Below, piece by piece: positions 1-9,357 of a stretch of DNA of 64,000 nucleotides. Below the pieces are notes generated by a model. The model saw only the letters and a list, made by a program, of their open reading frames with translations, had not been told where the DNA came from and searched no databases. The translations under genes were made by a program, and so were the position numbers. Every line of letters starts with the position of its first letter. Within the stretch, counting starts at the first letter, position 1. This stretch comes from Paenibacillus thalictri (lineage in GTDB: Bacteria > Bacillota > Bacilli > Paenibacillales > NBRC-103111). The stretch lies in contig NZ_SIRE01000005.1 in NCBI RefSeq assembly GCF_004307995.1, positions 372,001 to 436,000 of the forward strand, read 5' to 3'.

Positions 1-1
1 T

Positions 2-769
2 CCGGTCACAGGCACGTTTATTTTCTTACAATTTGGCATTAATGTGTCCCTTGTCCTGACGGCAATTCTGTTCCTGGGGTCTTCGCTTGTGTTATCTTCG
101 CTTCCCCGTGACGCGGAGGAGGCAAGTTCGAGTGGCGAGGGGAGCTTCATGAAGGAGCTGACGGCCGGACTGAGGTATATCGGGTCCAATCGATCCTTAA
201 GAACGCTTTGCTTGACGTTTGCGGCAATTGGCTTGGCATCAGGACTAACTCAGCCGCTTCAGATTTTTCTTGTGATGGAAAAACTGGGTCAAAGCAAATC
301 ATTTCTGCAATGGTTGGTGATGACGAATGGGGCAGCCATGTTGGTTGGCGGAGCTGTCATCATGGGGATCGCCAAAAAGGTGCAGCCCCAGTTGCTGCTC
401 ATGGCAGGCCTGATTGTTACGGCAATTTGTACCGCAGCAATGGGAGCGTCAGAAATGGTATGGCTAACGATCGTTTTATTAGTCATCAGCGGTTTGTTTT
501 TCCCAAGTATTCAAAGCGGAATCCAGACGCTGCTTGTGCGGAATACGGAAGGGGCCTTTATCGGGCGGGTAATGGGAGCGATCATGCCTGTTTTTATGGG
601 GATGATGGTCATTGGCATGTTCATATCCGGTTATCTAAAAAATACGTTTTCTTTGCTAACGGTTTATCTGCTCAGCGGCGGGTTGATTCTGGTTGGAGCG
701 CTTCTGCTGCTGCCTCTCATGACGAAGAAAAAAACAAAGTCTACGAATAAGGAGGATCCATCGCCATGA
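2..769 (+). CDS. MFS transporter, C-terminal part (cut by window edge)
   Basis: The frame is open from the left edge, so the true start lies outside the window; the GTG at 44 is internal. About 255 residues are visible, rich in hydrophobic segments typical of the second half of a major facilitator superfamily permease, with a charged cytoplasmic loop (RDAEEASSSGEG) between segments and a Lys-rich C-terminus. It would be an inner-membrane secondary transporter, and nothing visible fixes the substrate. Its TGA overlaps the ATG of the next gene (ATGA), so the two are probably translationally coupled. Confidence 0.8.
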   Translation, partial: PVTGTFIFLQFGINVSLVLTAILFLGSSLVLSSLPRDAEEASSSGEGSFMKELTAGLRYIGSNRSLRTLCLTFAAIGLASGLTQPLQIFLVMEKLGQSKSFLQWLVMTNGAAMLVGGAVIMGIAKKVQPQLLLMAGLIVTAICTAAMGASEMVWLTIVLLVISGLFFPSIQSGIQTLLVRNTEGAFIGRVMGAIMPVFMGMMVIGMFISGYLKNTFSLLTVYLLSGGLILVGALLLLPLMTKKKTKSTNKEDPSP

Positions 770-3006
770 CTGAATATGAATATTACTTGTCACCGTCTAG
801 ACAACTGACAGATGCGGAAAAACAGCTTGTTTGGAAAAAGCCGTTAACGCATCAAATCAGCGAAGAAGAACGGCGCATCAGTCAAGAAATAAAGCGCAAC
901 TGGCATCGCGGGGAAATGAAAATAGCCAATATTTTGCTGGAAGGCGACGCAGGTTCCGGTAAAACGCAGCTTGCCAAAGCATTATCGGCGAACTTCGGGC
1001 TGCCTTATACGAAAGTAACCTGTTTTGCCGATATGGATAAATCGGATATTATTGGCGCCATTTTGCCGGTTATTTCATCAGAACAATTAGCTGCATTGGA
1101 GCCGGAAGAGCAGACCGTCTTAAACGCATTATATGAAAGCGGCGGTTTTCACAGCATCACGGAAGTTGTGATGGAGGTATTGGGGATTACACAAGAGCAG
1201 GCTGCCTCAAAAATGAAACAAATCCTAAAGCTTGTTTCGCAAAACAATGACACAGCAGCGGTAGAATACCGGTTTTACCCGTCGGAGATCGTCAGAGCTT
1301 ATCGACAAGGGTATCTTCTGGAAATCCAAGAACCAAACGTGATTCGCGACGCTGCCGTATTGATGGCGTTAAACTCTGCCTTAGAGCTGGATGGCAGCAT
1401 CAACCTTCCCACTGAAATCGTTAGAAGGCACCCGGATTTCATAACGGTCATCACTACCAACCGCAGTTATGCAGGAGCCCGGCCGCTTAACGAAGCGCTG
1501 CGCGACAGAGTTCAGCACTCGGAGAAGATGGATCTGCCGGGCAAAGAAATCATGGTGGAGCGAGCGATAGCGAAAACCGGTTTTCACGATGAAAAGGTAT
1601 TGGCTGTTTTGGCGGATAGCATTATTATTTTGGACAAAACGGCCCGGGCTCATGCAATCAAAGGTGTAGCCGGAATGCGTTCCTTGTTCTACTGGACAGA
1701 TGCGATTGCCGGAGGAGCTTCCGCCAAACAATCGCTTTATCACAAAGTCATTTACAAGATCACAACCGATTCCGACGAAATCAAATTGCTGGAAGATGCG
1801 CTTCGAAACCATGGTTTGATGGCCGGCTTGGAGGGAATCGATAAAGAAGAAGCCGATAAGAAAGAGATCGACAAAATGGACGTAAAAAAGCAAAACGGCA
1901 GCGATGCGGTAGAGATCAGAACATGGGGAGACATAGACGATGCCGATTTTGACAGTGATCACAGTGCAGAAGAGCAGGGGATATCGGTAAAAAAATCTGC
2001 AGATAGCGAAGAAAGCTCCTCCCATACTTCTGACGATTTGGCTTATATGGAAAGTGCAGATTTGGGGGAAGATGGGTCCCCCCAATACCATCAGGCAAAT
2101 CCTGAGCCGATGTCAGAGGAGGCGAAAGCAAGAGACCGTGATTTTCGTAAAAAGCTGAATCGAGACGCCCGGGAAGTTGTGTCTGCATCTATTCATAACA
2201 AGGTGAAACTTATCGTTCATCGTCCGGATTACGACAAGGAAAACCAACGGGAATACGTCAGATTAAGCAAGGGGCTTATGCCTATTGTGCAGGAAATCGC
2301 CAGAAAGACACTCCCGCTTTTGGAGCATGAGCTGTCTAACGAGTTTGCGAGGAATCGTTATTATGGCGGAAAATTTCAAGCGGACAGCGTTGCTTACAGG
2401 GATTACAAGTATTTTGCGAAAAAACGCCCTCCTACTGAATTTCCTTCCCTTGCGGTAGGTTTAAGGGTTGATGAATCCGCATCAATGGCAGCTTTCGGGA
2501 GACTGGAAGCAGCAAAGCGGGCCGTAATCGCGGTATATGAATATTGTCAAATTTGTAATATTCCCATCCTGATCTACGGCGATACTGCGGATGTTTCCAA
2601 GATCGAACAAATGTCGATTTTCGCATATACTGGCATGGATAAGACGGATCCCAACGATCGCTACAGACTCATGAAAATTCAAGCCAGAAGCAACAATCGG
2701 GATGGAATGGCTCTGCGCATCATGGCGGAACAGCTGGTTAACTCGCCGCAACAGACCAAACTGCTGGTTAGCATAAGTGACGGACAACCCAAAGCGATGG
2801 ACAACTATACAGGAAGTTATGCCGTTACAGACATGCAGCAAACGATTGAACAATTTGAACGGAAAGGAATTACTTTTCTTGCGGCTGCCATAGGTCAAGA
2901 CAAAGATGTAATTAGTGACATCTATGGGAACGAACGATTTTTGGATATAACCCATTTACATGAGTTCCCTGCACAATTAGTTCGAATCATCGCCCGGTAT
3001 GTATAG
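766..3006 (+). CDS. Fused MoxR-type AAA ATPase and VWA domain protein
   Basis: This 746-residue cytosolic protein joins two modules that are usually separate proteins. The N-terminal part has a Walker A motif GDAGSGKT (residues 60-67) and the layout of MoxR/CobS-type AAA ATPases. Residues about 375-460 form an acidic, low-complexity linker. The C-terminal part (about 550-746) is a von Willebrand factor A domain with a complete MIDAS motif, D569-E-S571-A-S573, and a later SDGQP element. Known MoxR/VWA pairs act as chaperone-like machines that insert metals or remodel protein complexes; the target here is unknown. The start overlaps the preceding permease stop by four bases, and a GIY-YIG gene follows after 40 bases. 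Confidence 0.82.
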   Translation: MTEYEYYLSPSRQLTDAEKQLVWKKPLTHQISEEERRISQEIKRNWHRGEMKIANILLEGDAGSGKTQLAKALSANFGLPYTKVTCFADMDKSDIIGAILPVISSEQLAALEPEEQTVLNALYESGGFHSITEVVMEVLGITQEQAASKMKQILKLVSQNNDTAAVEYRFYPSEIVRAYRQGYLLEIQEPNVIRDAAVLMALNSALELDGSINLPTEIVRRHPDFITVITTNRSYAGARPLNEALRDRVQHSEKMDLPGKEIMVERAIAKTGFHDEKVLAVLADSIIILDKTARAHAIKGVAGMRSLFYWTDAIAGGASAKQSLYHKVIYKITTDSDEIKLLEDALRNHGLMAGLEGIDKEEADKKEIDKMDVKKQNGSDAVEIRTWGDIDDADFDSDHSAEEQGISVKKSADSEESSSHTSDDLAYMESADLGEDGSPQYHQANPEPMSEEAKARDRDFRKKLNRDAREVVSASIHNKVKLIVHRPDYDKENQREYVRLSKGLMPIVQEIARKTLPLLEHELSNEFARNRYYGGKFQADSVAYRDYKYFAKKRPPTEFPSLAVGLRVDESASMAAFGRLEAAKRAVIAVYEYCQICNIPILIYGDTADVSKIEQMSIFAYTGMDKTDPNDRYRLMKIQARSNNRDGMALRIMAEQLVNSPQQTKLLVSISDGQPKAMDNYTGSYAVTDMQQTIEQFERKGITFLAAAIGQDKDVISDIYGNERFLDITHLHEFPAQLVRIIARYV

Positions 3007-3045
3007 TTTTTAATCATACTCATAACTACGATAGGAGTGAAATCA

Positions 3046-3405
3046 ATGGACAGAAATAAACGCAAGGAGCTTTTGGAAGATTACAAGCAGATCAAGACGT
3101 ATATGGGTGTCGCCCAAATCAAAAACCATGTTAACGGCAAAATCTTTATCGACAGCTACCCCAATTTGAAAAACAAATGGCTCACCTTAAAGATGCAGCT
3201 GGACGCAGGGAGATTCGCTAACGCCGGGCTGCAGAAGGACTGGAAGCAATTCGGAGCCGATGCGTTTACTTATGAGGTGCTGGAGCAAAAGGAAAGCGAC
3301 AAGGTGACGGACATGCGCTGGGAGCAGAAGCAAATTTTAAAACCGTGGTTCGAGAAGTTACAGCCTTTCGGAGACAGCGGATATAACAAATCTGAGAGGG
3401 ATTAA
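3046..3405 (+). CDS. GIY-YIG nuclease family protein
   Basis: Small protein of 119 residues. The ATG at 3046 is preferred over the in-frame GTG at 3037 because AGGAG at 3033-3037 sits at normal spacing before it. It resembles the small GIY-YIG-type proteins of Bacillales: a short strand GVAQIKN, a GKIFID turn, a central LDAGRFANAGLQKDW helix with a conserved Arg, and a following YEVLEQ strand with Glu. The GIY and YIG signatures are degenerate, so nuclease activity is not assured. A strong terminator follows. Confidence 0.68.
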   Translation: MDRNKRKELLEDYKQIKTYMGVAQIKNHVNGKIFIDSYPNLKNKWLTLKMQLDAGRFANAGLQKDWKQFGADAFTYEVLEQKESDKVTDMRWEQKQILKPWFEKLQPFGDSGYNKSERD

Positions 3406-3449
3406 ACACATATAAGATATATAGACAAGAAAAAAAGGTTAGAGGTAGG

Positions 3450-3478
3450 CCCGTCAATTAACAGATTGGCGGGTTTTT
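3450..3478 (+). terminator. Rho-independent terminator after the GIY-YIG gene
   Basis: CCCGTCAAT (3450-3458) pairs with ATTGGCGGG (3465-3473, one G-U pair) over a 6-base loop and is followed by five T. It closes the MFS/MoxR-VWA/GIY-YIG transcription unit. Confidence 0.8.
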
Positions 3479-3484
3479 GATTAC

Positions 3485-3502
3485 ATAACATATATTATGT
3501 AA
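3485..3502. repeat. dif-like palindrome, copy A
   Basis: ACATAA-CATATA-TTATGT, extended outward to TTACATAA/TTATGTAA. The right half with its flank reads TTATGTAAACT, which as I recall equals the right arm of Bacillus subtilis dif; the left half does not match dif. The same ACATAA-N6-TTATGT pattern occurs at 36325, 45846 and 59464. This copy lies about 100 bp upstream of topB and 23 bp before its candidate promoter. It may be an operator or a tyrosine-recombinase core site. Confidence 0.6.
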
Positions 3503-3525
3503 ACTAAATTCCGCTCCAAGGAAAG

Positions 3526-3555
3526 TTCAATATCTCCGGCCCAATATGTTATGAT
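3526..3555 (+). promoter_or_regulatory. Candidate sigma-A promoter of topB
   Basis: TTCAAT at 3526 and TATGAT at 3550 with an 18-base spacer, about 50 bases upstream of the topB start. A reasonable match judged only by eye. Confidence 0.45.
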
Positions 3556-3604
3556 AAAATAACGTCTTTTTATCCAAATACTACACATTCAGAGGAGAAC
3601 ATAC

Positions 3605-5749
3605 ATGAAATCGCTTGTACTCGCCGAAAAGCCAAGTGTCGCCAAAGAATTGGCGCGTGTTCTTGGCTGCAGCCAGAAGCAGAAAAGTTATTTTGAAGGG
3701 CCGAAATACGTTGTTACCTGGGCGCTGGGACATCTTGTAGAGCTGGCGGAGCCGGAAGACTACGATGCAAAATATAAAACGTGGAACCTTGAAGACCTGC
3801 CGCTGCTGCCGCAAAAAATGAACCTGAAGGTCATCCGCGAAACGGGAAATCAATTTCGCGCAGTTTCCGATTTGTGCAAACGCGGCGACTTAAGCGAATT
3901 GATTATCGCTACCGATGCAGGGCGCGAGGGAGAGCTGGTAGCCCGCTGGATCATGGAGCTTGTCCGCTGGCGCAAGCCTTTTAAGCGGTTGTGGATTTCT
4001 TCGCAGACGGATAAGGCGATTCAGGAAGGTTTCGCCCGGCTGAAACCGGGCCGTGACTATGATAATTTGTACGCTTCGGCTGTATGCCGTGCGGAAGCGG
4101 ACTGGCTGATCGGCCTGAACGTCACGCGGGCGCTGACCAGCAAATTTAACGCCCAACTGTCCGCCGGACGTGTGCAAACGCCAACCTTGGCGATGATGAT
4201 GGGAAGAGAGCAGGAAATTCGGCGGTTCGTGCCGGTTCCTTATGCGACAGTGAGCGCTGACTTCGGTTCTTTCCAGGCGCAGTGGAGAAGCGGCGAGCAG
4301 CAGGATGGCCGTATCTTTGATAAGACGCAAGCCGATTCGCTTGTATCCAAGCTGAAGCGCTGCTCCGCGGCCAAGGTCACCCGCCTGTCCACCACGGGAA
4401 AAAGCGAACCGCACCCGCAGCCCTACGATTTGACCGAGCTGCAGCGCGATGCGAACAACAAGCTTGGCTTCTCCGCCAAGATGACTTCATCGGTGCTGCA
4501 GCGGCTGTATGAGCAGCATAAGCTGGTCACTTATCCGCGAACCGATTCGCGGTATTTGTCCAGCGATATGGTGCCGACATTTAAGGGCCGGCTGGAAAGC
4601 ATTGCGGTAGGGCCTTATGCGCCGCTGGCGAGACCGCTGCTGCGCAAGCCGCTGAATGTGACCAAACGGTTTGTCGACGACAGCAAAGTGACGGATCACC
4701 ATGCGATTATTCCAACCGAGCAATACGTCAACTTAAGCGCCTTATCGAATGAGGAACGCAAGCTGTACGACCTGATTGCCCGCAGATTTATTGCTTTGTT
4801 TTATCCGGCCTATCAATATGATGAAACCAGCGTCGCCCTGCAGGCGGAAGGCGAAACTTTCTATGCCAAAGGAAGGATACAGAAGGACGCGGGCTGGAAA
4901 GAAGTTTACCAGAACGCCGGCGCTTCTGCGTTTACGGATGCCGACGACGATGCCGAAGAACGCGAGCCCGCCGGGCAGCTGCTCCCGCCGCTTAAGATGG
5001 GGGATTCGGTGCCGATGAAATCGTGCCGCCTCTCCGAGCACAAGACGAAGCCGCCTGCCCGTTACACCGAAGCTACGCTGTTGACGCAAATGGAGAAGCA
5101 CAATCTGGGTACGCCGGCAACACGTGCGGATATTATCGAGAAGCTGCTGTCCAGCCAAACGATCGAGCGCCAGCAAAACCGGCTGGTCCCGACGCAAAAG
5201 GGCCAGCAGTTGATCGACCTGGTGCCGGCCGATCTGCGGTCCCCTGAGCTGACCGCCAAATGGGAGAGCGAGCTGGAGAGCATTGCCAAAGGCCGCGGCG
5301 ACAAAACGAAGTTTTTGGCCGCGATTCGCGAGCAAACCGTCCATCATGTGGCTGAAGTGAAAAAAAGCGACGCCAGCTACCGTCCGCATAATCTGACCTC
5401 TTCGCGTTGTCCGGACTGCGGCAAGCCGATGCTGGAGCATAACGGGAAACGCGGCAAAATGCTGGTCTGCTCCGACAGGGAATGCGGATACCGCCGCGCC
5501 ACCGAAGCGCCGTTGTCGAACAAACGCTGCCCGCAATGTCATAAAAAGATGGAAATTCATACCGGCAAAAACGGCAAATATGCCCAATGCCGCCACTGCA
5601 ACGTCATCGAGATGCTTGGCGAGAAGGGCGGACGCGTCAATAAAAAACAGCAAGCTCAGCTGATTTCGCAATACAGCGATCAGATGGAACTGACCAGCAG
5701 TCTCGGCGATGCGCTGAAAGCGGCGCTTTCACGCAATGACGGGGAATAA
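3605..5749 (+). CDS. topB: DNA topoisomerase III
   Basis: A 714-residue type IA topoisomerase that cuts and passes single strands to decatenate and relax DNA. The N-terminal TOPRIM domain opens with VLAEKPSVAKELA and contains the acidic ATDAGREGE motif. The catalytic Tyr is Y310 in LVTYPRTDSRYLS, and the GRVQTPTLAM motif is present upstream of it. The C-terminus carries two zinc-ribbon-like Cys4 units (CPDCGKP...CSDRECGYR and CPQCHKK...CRHC), typical of Bacillales TopB. Length is normal for the family. The ATG at 3605 follows a GAGGAG ribosome binding site. It is a single-gene unit ended by a terminator. Confidence 0.96.
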   Translation: MKSLVLAEKPSVAKELARVLGCSQKQKSYFEGPKYVVTWALGHLVELAEPEDYDAKYKTWNLEDLPLLPQKMNLKVIRETGNQFRAVSDLCKRGDLSELIIATDAGREGELVARWIMELVRWRKPFKRLWISSQTDKAIQEGFARLKPGRDYDNLYASAVCRAEADWLIGLNVTRALTSKFNAQLSAGRVQTPTLAMMMGREQEIRRFVPVPYATVSADFGSFQAQWRSGEQQDGRIFDKTQADSLVSKLKRCSAAKVTRLSTTGKSEPHPQPYDLTELQRDANNKLGFSAKMTSSVLQRLYEQHKLVTYPRTDSRYLSSDMVPTFKGRLESIAVGPYAPLARPLLRKPLNVTKRFVDDSKVTDHHAIIPTEQYVNLSALSNEERKLYDLIARRFIALFYPAYQYDETSVALQAEGETFYAKGRIQKDAGWKEVYQNAGASAFTDADDDAEEREPAGQLLPPLKMGDSVPMKSCRLSEHKTKPPARYTEATLLTQMEKHNLGTPATRADIIEKLLSSQTIERQQNRLVPTQKGQQLIDLVPADLRSPELTAKWESELESIAKGRGDKTKFLAAIREQTVHHVAEVKKSDASYRPHNLTSSRCPDCGKPMLEHNGKRGKMLVCSDRECGYRRATEAPLSNKRCPQCHKKMEIHTGKNGKYAQCRHCNVIEMLGEKGGRVNKKQQAQLISQYSDQMELTSSLGDALKAALSRNDGE

Positions 5750-5776
5750 ATCGCTTTTCCATAACTAGACCTTACC

Positions 5777-5811
5777 GGCTGCTCCAAGCGAATCTGGAGC
5801 AGCCTTTTTTT
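5777..5811 (+). terminator. Rho-independent terminator of topB
   Basis: GGCTGCTCCA (5777-5786) pairs with TGGAGCAGCC (5795-5804), followed by seven T. Confidence 0.9.
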
Positions 5812-5977
5812 AGGAGAAATTGCCCAAGGAAAAATTTTTTCCCAAAAGAGGATTTTGTCGACCTATTTAGAATATATTTAATTAGTTCTATATTTTTTAA
5901 TTTTTCAGTTAATTCTCAACCCATTCTCAATTAAGTCCATCATTCATGTGTTGCACAATGGAAAGGAGTCATCGAAA

Positions 5978-6988
5978 TTGGTCAACTTACCAAAAACAAA
6001 CGAGCTTGGATTCTTTGAAATTCGCTTGGAATCCATCGGGGGGCTTGGAGCCAATCTTGCCGGCAAAATGCTTGCGGAAGCCGGGATCATGGGCGTTAAC
6101 CTCAATGGGGTCAGCTTTTCGTCCTACGGGTCCGAAAAGAAAGGTTCCCCGGTTAAAGCGCATATCCGCTTTTGCGATATCGATACCAACATCCGCGATA
6201 CGTCTCCCGTCGAACGCCCGCATGTTGTTGGTGTTTTTCACGAAAATTTGGCGAAAACCGTCAATGTCGTCAGCGGCATCTACGAAGATACGATCGTACT
6301 TGTCAATTCCAAGAAATCGACCGAGACGCTGAAGGAAAACTTGAAGCTGCTTGGCGGCACCATCGCCGTAGTGGATGCGACGGGCATAGCTCTGGAAGAA
6401 AAGAACCGAGTGAACATGGCTATGCTGGGCGGTTTGTTCCGCTTGTGCCCATTCCTTGATGTGGAATATATGAAAGGCGTTATCCGCAAGTCGCTGGAGA
6501 AGAAATACCCGCAAGCCGTTCAACCGGCGATCAACACCTTTGAAAGAGGTTACAATGAAGTGCAGTTCCAGACGTTTTCGCTGGCTGAAGGCCAGACGAT
6601 GCCGGCATTTATCCGCCAGGATACGCCGGTGCTGGGTTACGAAACGCAGCCAATCGGCGGCATGGTTGTGAACCCGGGCAACAGCATTCTGAAGGACCTC
6701 AGCATTTCCCGCGCCGGCATGATGCCTGGCTTTGACGATGAGAAATGCATTCATTGCGCCGCTTGCGACAACGTTTGTCCGGATTTCTGCTTCGTTTGGG
6801 AAGAACAGGCCGACAAGAAGGGCCGTCCGCAAATGTTTCTGCAAGGCATCGACTATCAATATTGCAAAGGTTGTTTGAAGTGCGTACAAGCATGCCCGAC
6901 AGAGGCGCTTTCGAGCTTGATTGAAGTTGAAGGATACGAAGCCGAGCACCGCGTTCCGCATCGCTTTAATCTTGCTGTAAACGCTTAA
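5978..6988 (+). CDS. 2-oxoacid:ferredoxin oxidoreductase, fused gamma-delta chain
   Basis: About 336 residues. The N-terminal two thirds is the gamma domain (RLESIGGLGANLAGKML near the start), and the C-terminus is a delta-type ferredoxin domain with two [4Fe-4S] motifs: CIHCAACDNVCP starting at C257 and CKGCLKCVQACP. It would pass electrons between the TPP enzyme and ferredoxin during CoA-dependent oxidative decarboxylation of a 2-oxoacid such as pyruvate. I chose the TTG at 5978 because AAAGGAG (5960-5966) fits it; the ATG at 5948 has no such site. The alpha-beta chain follows 35 bases downstream, so the two form one enzyme. Confidence 0.88.
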   Translation: MVNLPKTNELGFFEIRLESIGGLGANLAGKMLAEAGIMGVNLNGVSFSSYGSEKKGSPVKAHIRFCDIDTNIRDTSPVERPHVVGVFHENLAKTVNVVSGIYEDTIVLVNSKKSTETLKENLKLLGGTIAVVDATGIALEEKNRVNMAMLGGLFRLCPFLDVEYMKGVIRKSLEKKYPQAVQPAINTFERGYNEVQFQTFSLAEGQTMPAFIRQDTPVLGYETQPIGGMVVNPGNSILKDLSISRAGMMPGFDDEKCIHCAACDNVCPDFCFVWEEQADKKGRPQMFLQGIDYQYCKGCLKCVQACPTEALSSLIEVEGYEAEHRVPHRFNLAVNA

Positions 6989-7023
6989 GGTTATTAAATA
7001 TACACAGAAGGGTGGAGTTACGT

Positions 7024-9330
7024 TTGGCAATCGATGTGAAAAAAGAGCTGCCGCAAGGTACTGTCGAGCAGCGTATCGTATATGAATCCGGCAATGAGAT
7101 GGCGGCTTATGCAGCTCATCAAATTAACTATCACGTGATGGGGTATTTCCCGATCTCGCCTTCGACCGAGGTTGCGCAATTTTTGGACTTGATGAAAGCA
7201 AACGGCCAACACGACATCAAGCTGATTCCCGCTGACGGCGAACATGGCTCCGCCGGCGTCTGTTACGGCGCTTCCGCGGCAGGGGGCCGCGTATTTAATG
7301 CCACAAGTGCAAACGGTTACCTGTATATGCTGGAGCAGATGCCGGTCCAATCGGGCACGCGTTTTCCGATGGTGCTGAACTTGGTTTGCCGTTCCGTTTC
7401 CGGTCCGCTGAACATTCATGGCGACCATTCGGATTTATATTTCGCACTGAACACAGGCTGGCCGATCCTGATGTGCCGCGATCCGCAAGCCGTTTATGAT
7501 ATGAACATTATGGCCATCAAGCTGGCGGAGGACCCGGAGGTGCGTCTGCCGGTTATGGTCGCTTCCGACGGTTACTTTACGTCCCACCAGAAACGCCGCG
7601 TCATGACGTTTACGCATCGCAAGGATGTACACGACTTTATCGGTGAACTGCCTCCTGAAGGGTATGCGCACGTTCTTGACCGCAATAATCCGGTAACGGT
7701 CGGCCCGTACATGAACGAGCCGGACTACATCAACAACTGTTACCAGCAGTCGATGGCGATGTACCGTGCGGGCGACGTATTCGACCGCATTCAGAAGGAA
7801 TACTTCGAGCTGACCGGACGCGAATATCCGATCCTCGATTTGTACAAGATGGAAGACGCCGAGGTTGCGGTATTTTTGATGAATTCGTCTTCCGAAATCA
7901 TCAAGGACGTTGTCGACCAATTGCGCGAGAAGGGCATCAAGGCCGGATCGATCGCACCTAACATGATCCGCCCGTTCCCGGCGAAGCAAATCGCAGAAGC
8001 GCTGCGCAATGTGAAGGCGGTAACCGTAGGCGACCGCGCCGATTCATACGGCGGCCATGGCGGTAACATGACGATGGAAATCAAAGCCGCATTGTTTACG
8101 CATGGGGTGAAGGATATCCATGTGGTCAGCCGGATTTATGGCTTGGGCGGCAAAGACTTCTATGCCGAAGACGGTCATCAGATGTTCGAATATGCACTCG
8201 AAGCGCTCAAAGCCGGTAAAGTGGAGAAACCTTTCGATTACCACGGCCATACGCCGGGCGATCCGGCCAAAGCGCCAAAACGCGTGCTGGAGCCGATGAA
8301 ATACGAAGACCTCAAAACCGGCCTGATTACAGTCAGTCCGGACGCAGCCACCGGCAAGGTCAATGTCAAAATTCCGCCGCTGCGTTCGCTTACGAAAAAA
8401 CCAAAACGGATTGCCCCAGGTCACGGCGCATGTCCGGGCTGCGGCATTTTCTCCGGTCTGGAGTTGTTCTTCAAAGGTATTGAAGGCGACATCGTAGCGT
8501 TGTTCCAAACCGGCTGTGCAATGGTTGTGACGACAGGTTTCCCTTACTCCGCGCACAAAGCAACGTACATCCATAACTTGTTCCAGAACGGCGCAGCAAC
8601 ATTGTCCGGGGTTGTGGAAATGTTCTGGGAGCGTAAGCGCAGAGGCGAACTGGATCAATACGGCCTGAAAGACGACTTCACCTTTGTTATGGTCACCGGC
8701 GACGGCGGTATGGACATTGGGATGGGGCCGGCTATTGGCGCCGCATTACGCAACCATAAAATGATTATCTTGGAGTACGATAACGAAGGATATATGAACA
8801 CAGGCGCGCAGCTGTCGTATTCGACGCCGATGGGCCACAGAACGTCGACCTCCAACGTTGGCAAACAGCAGGGCGGCAAAATGTTCCATCATAAGGATAC
8901 GGCGCAAATTATGGCGGCAACCAATATTCCCTACGTATTCACTGGCTCCGAGGCCAGTCCGCAAGACTTGGTCAGAAAAGCGGCCAAAGCGCAGTGGTAT
9001 GCGCAAAACGAAGGCCTCGTCTACGGCAAAATTCTCATCACTTGTCCGCTTAACTGGTTGTCCGAAGATAAGGACGGCTCGAATATTATCGGCGCGGCGG
9101 TGGATTCCTGCTTCTTCCCGCTGTACGAGATCGAACGTGGCGTGACAACGATTACCTACAATCCGGAAGACAAAAACAAGAAGGTTCCGCTGTCCGACTG
9201 GCTGAAGATGATGGGCAAAACCAAACATATGACAAGGCCCGAATACGACGCGTCTTACAAAGAGTTCGAACGGGAAGTGGAACGCCGTTGGGGCAGGCTG
9301 AAAGCAAGACACGAAAGCGAATATTTGTAA
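7024..9330 (+). CDS. 2-oxoacid:ferredoxin oxidoreductase, fused alpha-beta chain
   Basis: About 768 residues. The N-terminal ~430 residues are the alpha (PYR) domain with GYFPISPSTEVAQ; the C-terminal part from about residue 460 is the beta (TPP-binding) domain with CPGCGIFSGLE, the TPP motif GDGGMD and a downstream YDNEGYMNTG. The fused order alpha-beta, alongside a gamma-delta chain, makes a two-polypeptide enzyme; many bacteria use four chains or one long one. GGTGGAG at 7011-7017 favours the TTG at 7024 over the GTG at 7012. The substrate (pyruvate or another 2-oxoacid) cannot be fixed from sequence. Confidence 0.88.
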   Translation: MAIDVKKELPQGTVEQRIVYESGNEMAAYAAHQINYHVMGYFPISPSTEVAQFLDLMKANGQHDIKLIPADGEHGSAGVCYGASAAGGRVFNATSANGYLYMLEQMPVQSGTRFPMVLNLVCRSVSGPLNIHGDHSDLYFALNTGWPILMCRDPQAVYDMNIMAIKLAEDPEVRLPVMVASDGYFTSHQKRRVMTFTHRKDVHDFIGELPPEGYAHVLDRNNPVTVGPYMNEPDYINNCYQQSMAMYRAGDVFDRIQKEYFELTGREYPILDLYKMEDAEVAVFLMNSSSEIIKDVVDQLREKGIKAGSIAPNMIRPFPAKQIAEALRNVKAVTVGDRADSYGGHGGNMTMEIKAALFTHGVKDIHVVSRIYGLGGKDFYAEDGHQMFEYALEALKAGKVEKPFDYHGHTPGDPAKAPKRVLEPMKYEDLKTGLITVSPDAATGKVNVKIPPLRSLTKKPKRIAPGHGACPGCGIFSGLELFFKGIEGDIVALFQTGCAMVVTTGFPYSAHKATYIHNLFQNGAATLSGVVEMFWERKRRGELDQYGLKDDFTFVMVTGDGGMDIGMGPAIGAALRNHKMIILEYDNEGYMNTGAQLSYSTPMGHRTSTSNVGKQQGGKMFHHKDTAQIMAATNIPYVFTGSEASPQDLVRKAAKAQWYAQNEGLVYGKILITCPLNWLSEDKDGSNIIGAAVDSCFFPLYEIERGVTTITYNPEDKNKKVPLSDWLKMMGKTKHMTRPEYDASYKEFEREVERRWGRLKARHESEYL

Positions 9331-9357
9331 GCCGCCGGGTTGTAAAGGAGCTAATCT

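Noticed and set aside
3485..3502. The chromosomal dif site itself
   Set aside because: Only the right arm fits the dif sequence I recall; the left arm does not, and three more related sites exist in the window.
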